Notes under the pieces: model-generated | Seen by the model: the letters and a program-made list of their open reading frames with translations, nothing else | What the model was told of the DNA's origin: nothing | Database searches by the model: none | Shown: positions 1 to 7,369 of the stretch, one piece after another | How positions within the stretch are numbered: position 1 is the stretch's first letter | Layout of the letters: every line of letters begins with the position of its first letter | Translations under genes and position numbers: made by a program | Assembly (NCBI GenBank): GCA_902514225.1 | Contig: CABXPN010000018.1 | Span: 1-17,103 of the forward strand | Length of the DNA stretch: 17,103 nt | Source of the DNA: an uncultured Bacteroidota bacterium | GTDB lineage: Bacteria; Bacteroidota; Bacteroidia; Flavobacteriales; BACL11 | Direction of reading: 5' to 3'

Positions 1-923
1 GATGAGACTCGTTTTCTAAGAATATTTTGCCCCATTCTATATCCATCATCCTTGTAGTAGTTTCCACTAATAAAGATAGAAGTATTGTCAAATATTTCTG
101 TATGTAATAAATCGAAATTAATAAATTCGTTTTTACCTTTCCACCAAACTAATTCTTTTCTATTAGGGGAATCATAATATCCATAAAGGCTATTTACCTG
201 AGTATATCCTTGGAAAGGATGTTTATCAATTTCTTTCTGGTTAGCTGATTTTGTTTTTATATTAACCACTCCATTAAGAGCAGAAGATCCATATATTGCT
301 GAAGAAGCTCCTTTAATAATTTCTATCTCTTTTATATTCTCCATCGGTATTAAGTCCCAGGGGATTTGACCCATATTTCCTGTTAATAGAGGATTGTCAT
401 TAATTAAAAATAAAACTCTAGATCCTGCCATTGGATTCCATCCACTTCCACCTCTAATATGTACTTGTTTATCGTTTAATGTTAATCCGGATATTTGATT
501 TACAATTACAGAAACATCAGTATTAGCTTTTTCTAAGAAGAAGTCTTCATTAATAACATCAATAGACAACACTTGAGAGATGTTGTTTTCTTCCTTTTTG
601 GAATCTATTTCTATGTCTGACAACATATTACTATTCTCTAATAAAATAACGTTCAGTGTCTTTTTTTTTCCTTTAGATAATTTAACACTAATGTCTTGTT
701 TTGAAAAACTGACATGTTGAAAGCTAATTATATGATTTCCTTTGGAGAGATTTAAAATATAATTTCCTTGATTATCTGTTGAGTATCCAATTCCATTTTT
801 TGTTGAAATATTTACATCTTCTATTGGAATATTGTTAATGTCTGTCACTTTTCCAATTACACTCTGAGAAAATACATTTGAGCTGCATAGTAAGATATAA
901 AATATCAGAGCAATTTTCTTCAT
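1..923 (-). CDS. TonB-dependent receptor, N-terminal part (3' end outside window)
   Basis: Outer-membrane receptor for TonB-powered uptake; about 307 residues are visible, with the barrel beyond the window edge. It starts with ATG at 923. Residues 1-19 form a signal peptide ending NVFS before QSVIGKVTD. Residues about 21-95 are a carboxypeptidase-D regulatory-like beta-sandwich (GKVTD, then ST.NQGNYIL), typical of Bacteroidota receptors. Residues about 130-225 are the plug, with VHIRGG, a VLFLIND strand, and the IKEIEIIKGASSAIYGSSALNGVVNIKT region (IEIIKG and GSSALNGVVNI are hallmark motifs). Aromatic-rich barrel strands follow. The gene lies 9 bases after the T9SS cargo gene and is probably co-transcribed with it. 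It has no SusD partner in view and the substrate cannot be told. An A9 tract lies at 661-669. The assignment is secure; the ligand is unknown. Confidence 0.93.
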   Translation of the reverse strand, partial: MKKIALIFYILLCSSNVFSQSVIGKVTDINNIPIEDVNISTKNGIGYSTDNQGNYILNLSKGNHIISFQHVSFSKQDISVKLSKGKKKTLNVILLENSNMLSDIEIDSKKEENNISQVLSIDVINEDFFLEKANTDVSVIVNQISGLTLNDKQVHIRGGSGWNPMAGSRVLFLINDNPLLTGNMGQIPWDLIPMENIKEIEIIKGASSAIYGSSALNGVVNIKTKSANQKEIDKHPFQGYTQVNSLYGYYDSPNRKELVWWKGKNEFINFDLLHTEIFDNTSIFISGNYYKDDGYRMGQNILRKRVS

Positions 924-932
924 GATATAACT

Positions 933-1769
933 TTAGTTTGAAGAAGTGATTCTTATTTTTTCAGAAAATGAATTAGTGTCGTTCTTTAGTGTAATAATAT
1001 ATATACCATTTTCAATATATTTAGCAATATTATGAGTGTTTTCCCCAGAATTAACTAATAAATCAGAAGTGTAGATGTTTCTTCCTAACATATCGGTAAT
1101 TATAAAATTGTATATATCAGAATTACTAGAATAGACATCAAAGTATAGATTATTGTTTTGATTTATAATGTTTGAAATTTCTAGATTATTATTCTGTTCA
1201 ACAATTGAGGTTGCTTCTACTATTGTTATAGTATATCTATGAATCGTATCATATGTACCAGTTACAGAGAAATAATCTAATTCTACTGGAACGGTTAATG
1301 GGACACCTCCAACAGTTATAGTAACTACACCATGTGTATATAGATTTGTAACAATATCTGTAGAATATGTGCCAATAGTTGTAGGAATTCCAGAGATATT
1401 AGCACATCCTACTTGGTCACCTGGATAACTGCAACCTGGAGAGCTACACTCAACTATAAGGCCAGGAGGAATATCGTACACATCTATTGTTACTACACTA
1501 TCTACAAGCCAATCTCCAATATAAATTGTGCTTCCCAAGGTGTCTACTGTTACAATAGAACTATCTCCTAAAGCAGCGTCTAATAATGTAGCAGGAGTTT
1601 TCATATCCCATGATTGAGAATAGCTAACACCTACCATTCCGTCTGGGAATCCGCTAGATGGCCAAACATTTGGCAACGAATCTTGATAAATAGTGTCTGG
1701 GACGCATTGTGATGTAGAATTAAAAGAGAAACATCCTACAAGTAAGATTAGAAAAATTTGTTTTAGCAT
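933..1769 (-). CDS. Secreted protein with T9SS type A sorting domain
   Basis: 278-residue exported protein of unknown function. The N-terminus is a signal peptide: either signal peptidase I cleavage near STSQ (residues 18-21), or, less likely for a T9SS cargo, lipidation at Cys13, where LVGC fits a lipobox. Residues about 30-190 are beta-rich and Gly/Thr/Val-rich, with four clustered cysteines (Cys108, 113, 122 and Cys22 nearer the N-terminus) and an ISGIPTTIGTYS segment of the kind seen in putative Ig-like domains. Residues about 205-275 match the T9SS type A C-terminal domain: a FIITDMLGR strand, a polar loop, and NGIYIITL then KIRI. Such proteins cross the outer membrane by the Por machinery and are released or attached at the surface. 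The TonB-receptor gene follows 9 bases downstream, so a surface binding partner of that receptor is possible but only inferred. Confidence 0.88.
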   Translation of the reverse strand: MLKQIFLILLVGCFSFNSTSQCVPDTIYQDSLPNVWPSSGFPDGMVGVSYSQSWDMKTPATLLDAALGDSSIVTVDTLGSTIYIGDWLVDSVVTIDVYDIPPGLIVECSSPGCSYPGDQVGCANISGIPTTIGTYSTDIVTNLYTHGVVTITVGGVPLTVPVELDYFSVTGTYDTIHRYTITIVEATSIVEQNNNLEISNIINQNNNLYFDVYSSNSDIYNFIITDMLGRNIYTSDLLVNSGENTHNIAKYIENGIYIITLKNDTNSFSEKIRITSSN

Positions 1770-1786
1770 TTTATTAATTTTAATTA

Positions 1787-1794
1787 CAAACTTA
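1787..1794 (-). promoter_or_regulatory. -7 promoter element for the T9SS-cargo/TonB-receptor unit
   Basis: The minus strand reads TAAGTTTG, a full match to the Bacteroidota -7 consensus TAnnTTTG. It ends 17 bases before the ATG at 1769, giving a leader of roughly 12 bases. No clear -33 TTTG was found at the usual spacing. Confidence 0.55.
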
Positions 1795-1801
1795 CAAAAT
1801 T

Positions 1802-1809
1802 TATATTTG
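1802..1809 (+). promoter_or_regulatory. Orphan plus-strand -7 promoter motif (TATATTTG)
   Basis: Full match to TAnnTTTG, identical to the elements before rmlB and mqnB. It lies about 257 bases before tig and has no reading frame directly after it. It could start a small RNA or a long tig leader. It stands back to back with the minus-strand element at 1787-1794, 7 bases apart, so chance in AT-rich DNA cannot be excluded. Confidence 0.35.
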
Positions 1810-1813
1810 CAAC

Positions 1814-1985
1814 TTTATGCATAATAAATAAAGTCTTTAGTATTTTTTAGTCAAGGAATTTAATATTTATGTTCATTCTCAGAATTTTCCGAAAGAGAGA
1901 TTGATATTCAAAATAGAAGGTTATTTAAAAGTTATTAAATTAGATGATCTAACCGTTATCTCCGAAAAATAATAGACTTTTTCAC
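1814..1985 (+). ncRNA. Candidate structured RNA upstream of tig
   Basis: The 297-base gap 1770-2066 has no credible ORF; the longest plus-strand ATG frame noticed (from 1870) encodes only 11 residues. A transcript from the orphan promoter at 1802-1809 could form a long-range helix. Positions 1830-1836 (AAAGTCT) pair with 1974-1980 (AGACTTT); after a two-base bulge and a mismatch, 1841-1848 (TATTTTTT) pairs with 1964-1971 (GAAAAATA). Inside, GGTTA 1919-1923 can pair with TAACC 1950-1954. A short T-run follows the outer arm. Size and closed-stem shape recall 6S-type RNAs, but no conserved sequence was recognised. The AT-rich pairing makes this speculative. Confidence 0.22.
1940..1952. repeat. 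13-base palindrome (TTAGATGATCTAA)
   Basis: Perfect 6-base arms around one central base, about 80 bases before the tig -7 element. It could be an operator or part of the RNA fold proposed for this gap. No matching regulator gene is present in the window, and the composition makes chance occurrence plausible. Confidence 0.25.
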
Positions 1986-2033
1986 TAATTTTCTAAAAAG
2001 TAAATAATTATCTCTTTATCAGATAATAAATTG

Positions 2034-2041
2034 TATTTTTG
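2034..2041 (+). promoter_or_regulatory. -7 promoter element for tig-clpP-clpX
   Basis: TATTTTTG matches TAnnTTTG and ends 25 bases before the tig ATG, giving a leader of about 20 bases. No strong -33 element is visible; the upstream stretch CTTTATC is only a weak candidate. Confidence 0.55.
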
Positions 2042-2066
2042 CCGACCATTTTAACAAACATTTAAC

Positions 2067-3419
2067 ATGAAAATTACAAAAACTAATATTAACGATTTAC
2101 AAGCTTCATTAAAAGTAGTAGTAACTCCTGAAGATTATCAAGAAAAAGTAGATAAAATACTTACTGATTACAGAAAAACTGCAGAGATCCCTGGTTTCAG
2201 GAAGGGGAAAATTCCAAAAGGAATGATAAAGAAACAATACGGTACAGCTGTTTTAGTAGATGAAGTAAATAAATTATTACAAGAAGAACTATATAAATAT
2301 ATTACAGAAGAAAAAGTGAAAGTTTTAGGTTCTCCTATGCCAAATAAATCACAAGAGGTAGATTGGGAAAATGATACAACTTTTAATTTTGATTTTGAAA
2401 TAGGTTTAGCTCCTGAACTAGATGTAAAAATCACAAAGAAGGATAAAGTAAATTACTATAAAATTGAAGCAGATAAAAAGATTGTAGATCAATACTCAAA
2501 TGATATTGCAAAAAGATTTGGTAAAATGAGTAATCCTGAAGTTTCAAAAGATGGTGATTTAGTCTTTTGTGAAATTGTACAATTAGATGTTGATGGAAAT
2601 GTAATGAATAATGGTGTTAGAAATGAAGCTACTGTTTCTATGGATTTTATTGCAGATAAAAAGATTAAAAAACAGTTTGTTGGAGTAAAATCCGGAGATT
2701 CATTTAAAGTAAATGTAATGAAGGCTTTTACAAACCATGCAGATTTAAGTGCAATGTTAAATATAACTCATGAACAGTTACATGATTTAACTTCTGAAGA
2801 ATTTCAATTTACAGTTAAAACAATTTCTAATTTAATTCCTGCAGAACTGAATGAAGAATTGTTTGAGAAAGTTTACGGAAAAGACTCTGTAAAAACTGAA
2901 AAAGAATTTAAATCCAGAATTAAAGAAGAAGCAGAAAAATCATATATTGCTGAGTCGGACAGAATGCTTAAAAATGATGTAGTTTCTTACTTAATTGATA
3001 AAATTAAGTTTGATATGCCAGATGAATTTCTTAAAAAATGGTTAGTACAAACTTCTGAGCAAGCAGTAACTTTAGAGCAAATTGAAAGTGAGTATGACAT
3101 GTATCAGAAATCTTTAAGATGGCAACTAATAGAAAATAATATTTTAGAAAAATTTGATGTAAAAGTTGAAGCTTCTGAAGTTGAGAATCAGACAGCATCT
3201 TTAATAGCAATGCAAATGCAACAGTATGGACAGCCAGTTCCGGAGCAAGATAAAATGAATGAAATTGTCGCTTCTATTTTGATGAAAGAAGATGAAAGGA
3301 AGAAAGTTTACGATCAGTTATATGACCAAAAAACATTAGAAATTTATAAAGAAAATTTCAAACTTACAGAAAAGGCTATTTCTTATGATGATTTTGTTAA
3401 ATTAGCATCAGAAAAATAA
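2067..3419 (+). CDS. tig: Trigger factor, ribosome-associated chaperone
   Basis: 450 residues, normal for the family. Trigger factor binds ribosomal protein L23 at the exit tunnel and shields nascent chains. The N-terminal ribosome-binding domain (about 1-145) carries the signature loop GFRKGKIP at residues 43-50, followed by IKKQYG. The middle region (about 150-250) sits where the FKBP-type prolyl isomerase domain belongs but lacks the usual DFTG and IPGFE motifs, so isomerase activity is doubtful. The C-terminal helical substrate-binding arms (about 255-450) begin with LNEELFEKVYG. The gene heads an operon: clpP begins 7 bases downstream and clpX overlaps clpP. That links co-translational folding to degradation, an order widely conserved in bacteria. 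The ATG at 2067 follows a good -7 element and no Shine-Dalgarno sequence. Confidence 0.95.
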   Translation: MKITKTNINDLQASLKVVVTPEDYQEKVDKILTDYRKTAEIPGFRKGKIPKGMIKKQYGTAVLVDEVNKLLQEELYKYITEEKVKVLGSPMPNKSQEVDWENDTTFNFDFEIGLAPELDVKITKKDKVNYYKIEADKKIVDQYSNDIAKRFGKMSNPEVSKDGDLVFCEIVQLDVDGNVMNNGVRNEATVSMDFIADKKIKKQFVGVKSGDSFKVNVMKAFTNHADLSAMLNITHEQLHDLTSEEFQFTVKTISNLIPAELNEELFEKVYGKDSVKTEKEFKSRIKEEAEKSYIAESDRMLKNDVVSYLIDKIKFDMPDEFLKKWLVQTSEQAVTLEQIESEYDMYQKSLRWQLIENNILEKFDVKVEASEVENQTASLIAMQMQQYGQPVPEQDKMNEIVASILMKEDERKKVYDQLYDQKTLEIYKENFKLTEKAISYDDFVKLASEK

Positions 3420-3426
3420 AATTATT

Positions 3427-4101
3427 ATGGATTATTCAAAAGAGTTTAGAAAATACGCAACAAATCATATGGGGATTAGTAGTCTTCATCTAGATGAATT
3501 TACATCAATGCACGGAAATTATATTTCTCCAACAATTATTGAAGAAAGACAAATGAATGTCGCTTCAATGGATGTTTTTTCAAGGTTAATGATGGACAGA
3601 ATCATTTTTTTAGGTGTTCCTATTAATGATTATGTTGCAAATATCATTCAGGCTCAGCTCTTATTTTTAGAATCTGCAGATGCAGAAAGAGAAATAAGAA
3701 TCTATTTGAATACCCCAGGTGGAGGTGTTTATGCCGGCTTAGGTATTTACGATACAATGCAATATATTAATCCAGATGTTTCTACAATTTGTACGGGTAT
3801 GGCCGCATCAATGGGAGCTGTTTTACTTTGTGCGGGTGCTACAGGAAAAAGAACTGCATTAAAACATTCAAGAGTTATGATTCATCAACCACTTGGTGGT
3901 GCAAATGGACAAGCTTCTGATATCGAAATTACTGCAAGAGAAATTCAGAAATTGAAAAAAGAACTTTATGAAATCATTTCTAATCACTCAGGTACAGATT
4001 TTGATAAAGTTTGGGAAGATGGAGATAGAGATTATTGGATGACATCTCAGGAAGCAAAAGAGTATGGTATGATTGATGAAGTTTTAGTAAGGAATAAATA
4101 A
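3427..4101 (+). CDS. clpP: ATP-dependent Clp protease proteolytic subunit
   Basis: Serine peptidase that forms the tetradecameric degradation chamber served by ClpX. At 224 residues it is slightly longer than E. coli ClpP because of an N-terminal extension or propeptide of about 30 residues before the conserved [15 protein letters not shown] segment. The catalytic triad is visible as Ser128 (in GMAASMGA), His153 (MIHQPLGG) and Asp202 (RDYWMT). The oxyanion-hole glycines ([10 protein letters not shown], 95-104) are intact. The start lies 7 bases after tig. The TAA stop shares its last A with the clpX ATG (TAATG), so translation of the peptidase and its unfoldase is probably coupled. Confidence 0.97.
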   Translation: MDYSKEFRKYATNHMGISSLHLDEFTSMHGNYISPTIIEERQMNVASMDVFSRLMMDRIIFLGVPINDYVANIIQAQLLFLESADAEREIRIYLNTPGGGVYAGLGIYDTMQYINPDVSTICTGMAASMGAVLLCAGATGKRTALKHSRVMIHQPLGGANGQASDIEITAREIQKLKKELYEIISNHSGTDFDKVWEDGDRDYWMTSQEAKEYGMIDEVLVRNK

Positions 4102-5330
4102 TGGAATCAAAAGAGCTTGTAAAATGTTCCTTTTGCGGAAAGAATAAACAAGATACAGATGTATTAATTGCAGGGATTTCTGCACATATCTGTGATAGAT
4201 GTATTGAACAAGCTTATAATATTCTTGAAATAGAATCTGATGAAGAAGATTCTCTTGATCAATCTGCAAGATTATTAAAACCTCAAGAAATAAAATTTCA
4301 TTTGGATGAATATGTTATTGGACAAGAACAAGCTAAAAAAGTTTTATCAGTAGCGGTTTATAACCATTATAAAAGAATTTTACAACCTGAAATTTCTGAA
4401 GATGAAATTGAAATTGAAAAGTCAAATATCATTTTAGTAGGAGAGACAGGAACAGGAAAAACATTATTAGCTAAATCAATAGCTAAATTATTGCAAGTAC
4501 CTTTTTGTATTGCAGATGCAACTGTATTGACAGAAGCGGGTTATGTAGGTGAAGATGTTGAAAGCATTCTTACAAGATTATTACAAGCTGCAGATTATAA
4601 TGTAGAACAAGCACAAAGAGGAATTGTGTTTATTGATGAAGTAGATAAAATTGCTCGTAAAAGTGATAATCCTTCAATTACACGTGATGTAAGTGGTGAG
4701 GGAGTTCAGCAAGCAATGTTAAAATTACTAGAAGGAACTATAGTAAACGTACCTCCTCAGGGAGGAAGAAAACATCCGGACCAGAAAATGATTCCGGTGG
4801 ATACTAAGAATATCTTATTTATTAGTGGAGGTGCTTTTGACGGTCTACAAAAACATATTGCAAAAAGATTAAATACTCAAGCAATTGGATATTCTTCTCA
4901 AACAAAAGAACAAGTAGACAAGGAAAATTTATTACAATATATTTTACCACAAGATTTAAAAAGTTTTGGTCTTATTCCGGAATTAATTGGAAGAATGCCA
5001 GTTCTTTCTTATCTAAACCCTTTAGATGCTGATGCACTTAGAATGATATTAACTGATCCAAAAAACTCGATAATTAAACAATACACAAAATTGTTTAAAA
5101 TGGATGATGTAAGATTTTCTGTGGAGAAAAAATCTTTAGACTTTATTGTAGAGAAAGCTATTCAGTATAAACTAGGAGCTAGAGGTTTAAGATCAATTTG
5201 TGAAGAAATAATGTTAGATGCAATGTTTGATTTGCCATCAGAAAAAGAGAAGAAGGAATTTAAACTTACTCTTTCTTATGCAAAGAATAAATTAGATAAA
5301 TCTTCCTTAATTAAGTTAAAAGCAGCTTAA
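4101..5330 (+). CDS. clpX: ATP-dependent Clp protease ATP-binding subunit ClpX
   Basis: 409-residue AAA+ unfoldase that feeds substrates to ClpP. The N-terminal zinc-binding domain has Cys9, Cys12, Cys31 and Cys34. Walker A is GETGTGKT (114-121), Walker B is IVFIDEVDK (175-183, Glu180), the pore-1 loop is GYVGED (147-152), the RKH loop is at 223-225, and the sensor-2 motif GARGLR is at 359-364. The ClpP-docking loop, normally Ile-Gly-Phe, reads Ile-Gly-Tyr at 262-264. The gene overlaps clpP by one base and ends convergently with the next gene: its TAA overlaps the opposing stop by four bases. No lon gene follows, unlike in some bacteria. No terminator hairpin is seen. Confidence 0.97.
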   Translation: MESKELVKCSFCGKNKQDTDVLIAGISAHICDRCIEQAYNILEIESDEEDSLDQSARLLKPQEIKFHLDEYVIGQEQAKKVLSVAVYNHYKRILQPEISEDEIEIEKSNIILVGETGTGKTLLAKSIAKLLQVPFCIADATVLTEAGYVGEDVESILTRLLQAADYNVEQAQRGIVFIDEVDKIARKSDNPSITRDVSGEGVQQAMLKLLEGTIVNVPPQGGRKHPDQKMIPVDTKNILFISGGAFDGLQKHIAKRLNTQAIGYSSQTKEQVDKENLLQYILPQDLKSFGLIPELIGRMPVLSYLNPLDADALRMILTDPKNSIIKQYTKLFKMDDVRFSVEKKSLDFIVEKAIQYKLGARGLRSICEEIMLDAMFDLPSEKEKKEFKLTLSYAKNKLDKSSLIKLKAA

Positions 5331-6142
5331 TTTACTACAATAAAGTATTCATTTCCATTTAGTGTTACAGAAAAATTACAATTGCAAATACTATCTCCGT
5401 AATTAATAATTCTGTTGCTAAAGCCTTCAGGAATTAACTCAACTTCACCACTTGTTATGATGCAAGAGTTTTGTGTCATACAAGATAAATCTACATACAA
5501 ATCTTTTGTGATTGAGACATCAAAATCTCTACCACTACTGCTATTTCCGCTAGAGGCTCCTGTAATAATATATTTATCATCAAAAGGATTAGCAAAAGTA
5601 CTAAAGCCTTCAATCCACTCTCTATTCCTAATAGACCCCCAATGTATAGTTCCACTACCACTTATACTTGCATCAATAATTTCAATGGTGTAATTTACAT
5701 TTCCGTTTGAGTTTCTTCCGTTATTTGTAACTCTTCTTGTTCCTTGTATACAATTATCATTAATATAATAATGATCAAAAGTAGTAGTTATAACAGACAA
5801 AGAATCTCTATATTTTCCTGTATAAGTAATTATTATTTTTCCTCTTCTCTCTTTACCATAGCTTAAACAATCATCTGGTATTCCATCTCCAAAATCGACA
5901 ACAATTGTATCCATATCAGAAGTATCTGCATTCATCAATGTATAAGAAGGACAAGTTTTACTTTCTCCGTTATCATAAAAAGCATCTTCAACAATTCTAC
6001 CAACATCATTAAATAAGTTTTCTGCAAAAATATAATCCTGAGAAGTAACCGTTCCTGTTTCAATGATTTTATCTTCTTGGCAAGAAATTAAAATAAAGAA
6101 AGATAATAAAATTGTTCCTAAAAATAATTTATGTGTTTTCAT
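5327..6142 (-). CDS. Uncharacterised Bacteroidota lipoprotein
   Basis: 271 residues from the ATG at 6142. An upstream in-frame TTG at 6163 is rejected because it lies inside the promoter motif 6161-6168. A type II signal peptide ends in LIS-Cys21. The residues after the cysteine, Gln-Glu-Asp, resemble the acidic lipoprotein export signal known from Capnocytophaga and Flavobacterium, so surface exposure is plausible. The mature part has many Ser/Gly/Asn residues, a DFGDG motif near residue 83, a [13 protein letters not shown] strand followed by [11 protein letters not shown], then RRVTNNG and REWIEGF. These features look like a conserved secreted-protein family of this phylum, but I cannot name a domain or function. 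It follows waaA on the same strand, 36 bases away, with its own promoter, and its stop overlaps that of clpX. Confidence 0.85.
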   Translation of the reverse strand: MKTHKLFLGTILLSFFILISCQEDKIIETGTVTSQDYIFAENLFNDVGRIVEDAFYDNGESKTCPSYTLMNADTSDMDTIVVDFGDGIPDDCLSYGKERRGKIIITYTGKYRDSLSVITTTFDHYYINDNCIQGTRRVTNNGRNSNGNVNYTIEIIDASISGSGTIHWGSIRNREWIEGFSTFANPFDDKYIITGASSGNSSSGRDFDVSITKDLYVDLSCMTQNSCIITSGEVELIPEGFSNRIINYGDSICNCNFSVTLNGNEYFIVVN

Positions 6143-6160
6143 GTTGAATATTTTATTTGG

Positions 6161-6168
6161 CAAAGATA
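6161..6168 (-). promoter_or_regulatory. -7 promoter element for the lipoprotein gene
   Basis: The minus strand reads TATCTTTG, a full TAnnTTTG match, 18 bases before the ATG at 6142 and 10 bases after the waaA stop. It decides the start codon: the alternative TTG at 6163 is part of the motif and would not be transcribed. The lipoprotein therefore has a promoter separate from the waaA unit. Confidence 0.6.
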
Positions 6169-6178
6169 CACTTTTGTA

Positions 6179-7369
6179 TCATATGTGTTTTACAATGTAC
6201 TTTGAGCTGCCAGACTTTTCCTTAAAATATTTCTCAGTTAATGGTTTTACATTAATTTCTCTGAGATATTTTATTTCTTTTATCAAGCTCTCACTAGAGT
6301 TTACCTCTTTAGCAATGCCTATAGAAATTAAATCTGTTGCTTCAATAAAGTTATGATGATTTGGACCAAAAAGAATAGGAATATTATACACAGCTGCTTC
6401 CAAACAATTATGTATTCCTTTTCCGAAACCACCACCAATATATGCTATGTCTGCAAATCTGTAAATTTTGGATAAAACACCAATTTTGTCAATAATTAAT
6501 ATTTTTTTATCTGTTACATTTACATCATTAATTTCAGATAGTAAAACAGAATTTTTCAATTTCTTCAGTTTATCAATCTGATTCAATTCATGTGGAGCAA
6601 TAATAATTTTGTAGTTTATTCCCTCAGGAATATTTTTGAGTAAATCTATATCTTTTCCCCATGCAGATCCAGCTATTAGTACTTGTTGTTTATTGCAGAA
6701 TTTTTCTATTATTTTACTTTCAAAGGTCTCTTCAGAATTTGAAATTACTGTATCAAACCTACTATCTCCGCAAACTGTAACATCATTAATATTTATTGAT
6801 TTTAGTAAATCTGAAGTATTTGTATCTTGCACAAAGAAGTGATCTACTTTTTGTAATTGTTTTGCAAACCATCTCCCATAAATTTTAAAAAAATATTGTT
6901 CCTTTCTTAACACAACAGATATAAAGTATATCGGAATCTTTTGTTTGTAAAGAGTTTGAATGTAGTTAAACCAAAACTCATATTTAATAAATATTACTTT
7001 AATAGGATTTACATTTTCATACATGAAAACAGCATTTCTTTTTGTATCGTGTGGCAGATAAAATACCCAATCTGCGATCTCATTATTTTTTACAATATTA
7101 TATCCAGAAGGAGAATAAAATGTAAGAAGAATTTTATGTGTAGGATTTTCATTTCTGTATAACTTTATTACAGATTTTCCTTGTTCAAACTCTCCTAATG
7201 ATGATGCATGAAACCAAACAATGTTTTCATGATTTTTGGTTGCATTATATATTCTAGTTTTTAAATCTTTTTGAGCTGTAACTATTTGTTTTGTCTTTTC
7301 ATCAAAAACAGATAAAATACCAATTCCGAATTTGTAAACAATAATAAATATGTTATATAAAAAACTCAT
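6179..7369 (-). CDS. waaA: 3-deoxy-D-manno-octulosonic acid (Kdo) transferase
   Basis: Transfers Kdo from CMP-Kdo to the lipid A precursor at the inner face of the cytoplasmic membrane (also called kdtA). It has 396 residues, slightly shorter than the roughly 425 of E. coli. A hydrophobic N-terminal anchor (about 1-22) precedes the GT-B fold. The acceptor-side motif HASSLGEFEQG (54-64) contains the expected catalytic base Glu60. KYEFWFN (129-135), GDSRFD (201-206), GSAW (234-237), APHE (258-261) and the CMP-binding GGGFGKGIHNCLEA (312-325) all match the family. The start codon overlaps the stop of the preceding outer-membrane protein gene as TAATG, so the two are translationally coupled. It implies that this organism makes a Kdo-containing lipopolysaccharide core. 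Confidence 0.95.
   Translation of the reverse strand: MSFLYNIFIIVYKFGIGILSVFDEKTKQIVTAQKDLKTRIYNATKNHENIVWFHASSLGEFEQGKSVIKLYRNENPTHKILLTFYSPSGYNIVKNNEIADWVFYLPHDTKRNAVFMYENVNPIKVIFIKYEFWFNYIQTLYKQKIPIYFISVVLRKEQYFFKIYGRWFAKQLQKVDHFFVQDTNTSDLLKSININDVTVCGDSRFDTVISNSEETFESKIIEKFCNKQQVLIAGSAWGKDIDLLKNIPEGINYKIIIAPHELNQIDKLKKLKNSVLLSEINDVNVTDKKILIIDKIGVLSKIYRFADIAYIGGGFGKGIHNCLEAAVYNIPILFGPNHHNFIEATDLISIGIAKEVNSSESLIKEIKYLREINVKPLTEKYFKEKSGSSKYIVKHI

Noticed and set aside
1870..1905. Tiny 11-codon plus-strand ORF in the tig upstream gap
   Set aside because: Too short, no promoter at suitable spacing and no recognisable leader-peptide features.
2168..2434. 88-residue minus-strand open frame inside tig
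   Set aside because: Ser/Phe-rich shadow of a Lys/Glu-rich coding sequence, without promoter or recognisable motif.
6143..6163. Upstream TTG start extending the lipoprotein by seven residues
   Set aside because: The codon lies within the -7 promoter element at 6161-6168 and would put extra residues before a normal lipoprotein signal peptide that begins at the ATG at 6142.
6063..6356. 97-residue plus-strand frame across the waaA/lipoprotein junction
   Set aside because: Antisense to two well-supported genes and of no recognisable composition.
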